A DNA stretch of 64,000 bases from the NCBI GenBank assembly GCA_025056215.1, contig JANWWC010000001.1, forward strand, positions 124,001 through 188,000, in the 5' to 3' direction. The position numbers and the translations under genes were made by a program. The stretch's first letter is position 1. Every line of letters begins with the position of its first letter. A model generated the notes under the pieces. It did not search any database and was not told where the DNA came from. It saw only the letters and a list, made by a program, of their open reading frames with translations. The DNA comes from Cytophagales bacterium (GTDB lineage Bacteria > Bacteroidota > Bacteroidia > Cytophagales > Flammeovirgaceae). Below are positions 61,179 through 64,000 of the stretch, in pieces.

Positions 61179-62957
61179 GTGGAACTCATTGAAAAAGAAC
61201 ACATTATTTCAGCAGCACAACTCGATAAATTTCATTTGGAGTTCACGGCGGACTTCATTATGAAGTTATTCGATTTTGACCGATTTAATGAAGTTTATGC
61301 AGAACTTTCTATTTTCAAAGGTGTAAATTTTGTAAATGCTGCTCTAGAAAGGTTAAAAGTAAAAATTGATATTCCTGAAGAAGATTTAAAACACATTCCC
61401 CAAGAAGGTTCTTTTATTGTAGTGGCTAATCATCCATTTGGGTTGTTAGATGGTTTAGTCATGATTAAACTTTTCGGAGAACGAAGACCCGACTTTAAAA
61501 TTCCTGCTAATTTTCTTCTTAAAAAAATTGAGCCCGTAAGCGATTTTATTATGCCTGTAAATCCTTTTGATAACAAACAGATTGCGAGTAGTGTGAGCGG
61601 GCTGCGCCAAACTTTTCAGCATATCCAAGAAGGACATCCTATTGGGTTGTTTCCTGCTGGAGAAGTGTCTACTTATCAAAGCGAATTTGGAATGATTACT
61701 GATCGACAATGGCAAGACGCTGCTATCCGAATAGTTAAAAAAGCTAACGTACCAGTGTTACCTATGTATTTCCAAGGCAGCAACAGCCTTGTATTTCATC
61801 TCTTAGGGCTCATCCATCCAAACTTAAGAACAGCTCGAATTCCTACAGAACTATTTAAAAAAGAAAATTCGACGCTCGTTACTCGAATAGGTTCTCCTAT
61901 TTCACCTAAAGAACTTTCTCAATTTGATAAGACTTCTAAGCTAGGTAGATATTTAAGAGCCAAAACCTATGCATTGGGCTCGGGGTTGAAGGTAAAACGC
62001 TTCTTTAAGGGTGGTTTTCGCTTATTTAAGCCGAAGGATATTATTCCTCCTACAGAAAAAGAACTTATTCTCAATGAATTAGATAAGCTTCCAGCATCCT
62101 GTAAAATTCATACACAAAAAAATTATGAACTCTATATTGCTACAGCCGATTTAATTCCTAACATATTAAACGAAATTGGACGCTTGCGAGAAATTACTTT
62201 TCGCGAAGTAGGGGAGGGCTCTAATAAAAAAGTGGATTTAGATGAGTTCGACTTATATTATCATCATCTTTTCTTATTTGACAGAGAAAAAGAGCAAATT
62301 GTAGGGGCTTATCGCATGGGAAAAGGAAACGATATTTTCAATAAATATGGTAAAAAAGGCTTTTATGTAAATAGTTTGTTTAAGTTTGATAAAAGTTTCG
62401 AGCCTATCTTTCGTCAGTCTATTGAGTTAGGGCGCTCTTTTATTGTAAAAGAATACCAAGCCAAGCCGCTTTCATTGTTTATTTTGTGGAAAGGACTGTT
62501 ATATTTCTTACTTACAAATCCAGAATATAAATACTTACTCGGTCCTGTCAGTATTAGCAATTCTTACTCTCATGTTTCAAAGAGCTTGCTCATTGAGTTT
62601 ATCAAACAGCATTATTACGATGAAAATTTGGCCAAACTTGTTCAACCTCGCAAAGATTTCGAACCTAACTTTGAAAATTTGGACACCGAAATATTAGCAG
62701 AAAAATATTTTAAAGACAAAGATATGACCGAGTTAGACAAACTCATTGGAGAAATAGAACAACATCGACAGCGTATTCCTGTACTTTTAAAAAAATACAT
62801 CAAACAAAATGCAAAAATTATCAGCTTTAACATTGACCCAAAATTTAATGATGCTCTTGACGGACTGATGATTTTAGACTTAAAAAACCTTCCAGAAGAG
62901 ACTATTAATAGCTTGAAAAAGGAAATGAATATTCAAATCGCTAAGTTTGATAGGTAA
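61179..62957 (+). CDS. Bifunctional PlsC-GNAT acyltransferase, OlsF-like aminolipid synthase
   Basis: 592 residues with a GTG start. The N-terminal acyltransferase domain (about 70-250) has the active-site VVANHPFGLLDG, an H-x5-D form (H85, D91) usual in this subfamily, then GLFPAGEVS and PVLPMYFQGSNS. The C-terminal half (about 290-520) is a hemolysin-type GNAT domain with GRLREITFREVGEG, YYHHLFLFDREKEQIVGAYRMG and LGRSFIVKEYQ. This matches the OlsF-type architecture in which one polypeptide makes ornithine lipid by N- then O-acylation; the glycine-lipid enzymes GlsA/GlsB are related. Whether the substrate here is ornithine, glycine or serine is unknown. A terminator follows. Confidence 0.83.
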   Translation: MELIEKEHIISAAQLDKFHLEFTADFIMKLFDFDRFNEVYAELSIFKGVNFVNAALERLKVKIDIPEEDLKHIPQEGSFIVVANHPFGLLDGLVMIKLFGERRPDFKIPANFLLKKIEPVSDFIMPVNPFDNKQIASSVSGLRQTFQHIQEGHPIGLFPAGEVSTYQSEFGMITDRQWQDAAIRIVKKANVPVLPMYFQGSNSLVFHLLGLIHPNLRTARIPTELFKKENSTLVTRIGSPISPKELSQFDKTSKLGRYLRAKTYALGSGLKVKRFFKGGFRLFKPKDIIPPTEKELILNELDKLPASCKIHTQKNYELYIATADLIPNILNEIGRLREITFREVGEGSNKKVDLDEFDLYYHHLFLFDREKEQIVGAYRMGKGNDIFNKYGKKGFYVNSLFKFDKSFEPIFRQSIELGRSFIVKEYQAKPLSLFILWKGLLYFLLTNPEYKYLLGPVSISNSYSHVSKSLLIEFIKQHYYDENLAKLVQPRKDFEPNFENLDTEILAEKYFKDKDMTELDKLIGEIEQHRQRIPVLLKKYIKQNAKIISFNIDPKFNDALDGLMILDLKNLPEETINSLKKEMNIQIAKFDR

Positions 62958-62981
62958 GCAATTGCTACGACATAGCCCAAT

Positions 62982-63005
62982 AAGCGAGTAAAAGCTCGCT
63001 TTTTT
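62982..63005 (+). terminator. Rho-independent terminator after the aminolipid synthase gene
   Basis: A 7-base stem (AAGCGAG with CTCGCTT), 6-base loop TAAAAG and a short T-tract, 24 bases past the stop. Confidence 0.85.
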
Positions 63006-63058
63006 AGTTTTTTTAACAGAGTTTCTTAGAATTTCAAAAAAAATTATAAGTTTTTCCA

Positions 63059-63066
63059 TAAATTTG
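63059..63066 (+). promoter_or_regulatory. -7 promoter element before cheR
   Basis: TAAATTTG matches TAnnTTTG and lies after the terminator and 30 bases before the ATG, but no TTG -33 box is visible at the right distance. Confidence 0.35.
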
Positions 63067-63096
63067 AACTTAAATAATTAATGCACTTGTGTTATT

Positions 63097-63942
63097 ATGT
63101 TTCCAGAGCAAACCCAACAGGATGATATTGAAATTGCTGATATCCGCAAGCTCACGCAACTTATCAAAGATAAGTATGGATATGACTTTAAGGATTACGC
63201 AATGTCTTCTTTTAAAAGAAGAATCAAGCGCGTTATTGAAATTTACAAATTCAAATCGGTAGATGCTCTTATCCAGAGGTTGGACACTCAGCCTTCATTT
63301 TTTGAAGAATTCGTTTCCGAAATCACAGTAAACGTTACGGAAATGTTTCGAGATCCTACCTTCTGGAAAGCTCTTAGAGACCAAATTATTCCAAGTATTC
63401 TTCTAAACCATAACAAAATTAGCATTTGGCATGCCGGTTGTTCTTCAGGTGAAGAAGTTTTTTCGATGAATATTCTTCTTTCTGAAATGGGTATCCTCGA
63501 TAAAGCAAAAATTATCGCTACAGATATTGATACTTCTATTATTGAAAAAGCAAAAAAAGGAGCTATCAATATCAAAAATATGGAAGTTAATATTAAAAAT
63601 TATCAACGATTTGGAGGAGTTGCCTCTTTAGACAAATACTACAAAGAAGTAGATAATATAGCTTATATTAATCGAGAATTGGTAGATTCTGTTTCTTGGC
63701 GCAAGCATGATTTAGTTCAAGGCCCTGTCTTTTCTAAATTTGATTTAATTTTATGCCGTAATGTAATGATTTATTTTAATCAAACATTACAAAATAACGT
63801 CCTTTACAAATTACACGAAAGTTTGTTTAAATACGGTTATTTAGCAATTGGCTCTAAAGAATCGCTGATTTGGTGTGATATTGCTAATAAATTTATTGTA
63901 GTGAATAATGAAGAAAAAATCTATAAAAAAATTAAGGACTAA
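63097..63942 (+). CDS. cheR: CheR-type protein-glutamate methyltransferase
   Basis: 281 residues. An N-terminal helical CheR_N part (about 10-75, with KDYAMSSFKRRIKRVIE) is followed by the SAM-binding domain: ITVNVTEMFRDPTFW, SIWHAGCSSGEEVFSMNILL (motif I), ATDIDTSII, and FDLILCRNVMIYF. CheR methylates receptor glutamates; in gliding Bacteroidetes without flagella the pair is often attached to hybrid-kinase signalling. The stop overlaps the next start by one base (TAATG), coupling the two genes. Confidence 0.92.
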   Translation: MFPEQTQQDDIEIADIRKLTQLIKDKYGYDFKDYAMSSFKRRIKRVIEIYKFKSVDALIQRLDTQPSFFEEFVSEITVNVTEMFRDPTFWKALRDQIIPSILLNHNKISIWHAGCSSGEEVFSMNILLSEMGILDKAKIIATDIDTSIIEKAKKGAINIKNMEVNIKNYQRFGGVASLDKYYKEVDNIAYINRELVDSVSWRKHDLVQGPVFSKFDLILCRNVMIYFNQTLQNNVLYKLHESLFKYGYLAIGSKESLIWCDIANKFIVVNNEEKIYKKIKD

Positions 63943-64000
63943 TGCCCAAGTTTAGTTTGTTAAGTCCAAAATATAAAGCAGTAGTAATTGGAGGCTCCGC
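63942..64000 (+). CDS. cheB: CheB-type protein-glutamate methylesterase, 5' end only
   Basis: Only 19 complete codons are present before the window ends: MPKFSLLSPKYKAVVIGGS. The YKAVVIGGS start is the first strand and serine loop of the CheB catalytic domain (VxIGxSAGG, with the nucleophilic Ser). It begins without an N-terminal receiver domain, a stand-alone CheB form. The one-base overlap with cheR supports the assignment. Confidence 0.75.
   Translation, partial: MPKFSLLSPKYKAVVIGGS

Overview
This AT-rich 64 kb window is a chromosomal stretch of a gliding member of the Bacteroidota, most likely a Cytophagales-type lineage (lineage is inference). The evidence is the gliding genes gldA, gldF and gldD, two giant proteins with type IX secretion (T9SS) C-terminal sorting domains, family signatures almost confined to the phylum (DUF4199, DUF6728-like, BT_3928-like, GlmU-like), few Shine-Dalgarno sites, and promoters of the Bacteroidetes type (TTTG about 20 bp upstream of TAnnTTTG). 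No insertion sequence, prophage, CRISPR array or rRNA operon is visible. It reads as core genome with surface-protein insertions.

Layout. 1-6.6 kb: end of a GHL10 glycoside hydrolase, a DUF4199 protein, apolipoprotein N-acyltransferase (lnt), ferrochelatase (hemH), gldF-gldA, and a DUF72 gene carrying three separate lesions. 6.7-15.7 kb: an unknown lipoprotein, a DoxX/BT_3928-type protein, a collagen-like lipoprotein, a small membrane protein, a CCG-domain Fe-S protein, a 14-blade propeller/SpoIIE sensor phosphatase and a fructosamine-kinase-family protein. 15.8-24.6 kb: a 2,918-residue T9SS surface protein. 24.6-40 kb: thioredoxin, EamA transporter, a GlmU-like protein, a FemAB-like acyltransferase with a YugP peptidase, then phoH-dapF-wecE-phosphoesterase, mgtE-mgtC, and a minus-strand cluster of a coiled-coil lipoprotein, serine acetyltransferase and a DUF5675-SH3 protein. 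40-48 kb: methyltransferase with glycosyltransferase, a membrane SpoIIE phosphatase with a CPCS redox protein, a duplicated TerB-like protein, a YwqK/MORN-type protein, and gldD overlapping tryptophan 2,3-dioxygenase. 48-56 kb: a second T9SS giant (2,655 residues) with autotransporter-type beta repeats. 56-64 kb: transglutaminase-DUF2126, tRNA-Glu, rmuC, a fused PlsC-GNAT aminolipid synthase and cheR-cheB, cut by the window edge.

How they fit together. Several genes serve the envelope and surface: Lnt matures lipoproteins, GldA/F/D support gliding and T9SS function, the two giants are probably exported by T9SS, wecE and the glycosyltransferases feed surface polysaccharide, dapF feeds peptidoglycan, and the PlsC-GNAT fusion should make ornithine- or glycine-type aminolipids. 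Two SpoIIE-type phosphatases and a CheR/CheB pair point to signalling whose kinase and anti-sigma partners lie outside the window. I did not find a clear new multi-gene defence or biosynthetic system. The most notable items are the domain content of the two giants, the collagen-like lipoprotein with a calcium-loop insert, the multiply broken DUF72 gene, the tandem TerB-like protein and the DUF5675-SH3 protein in a non-phage setting.
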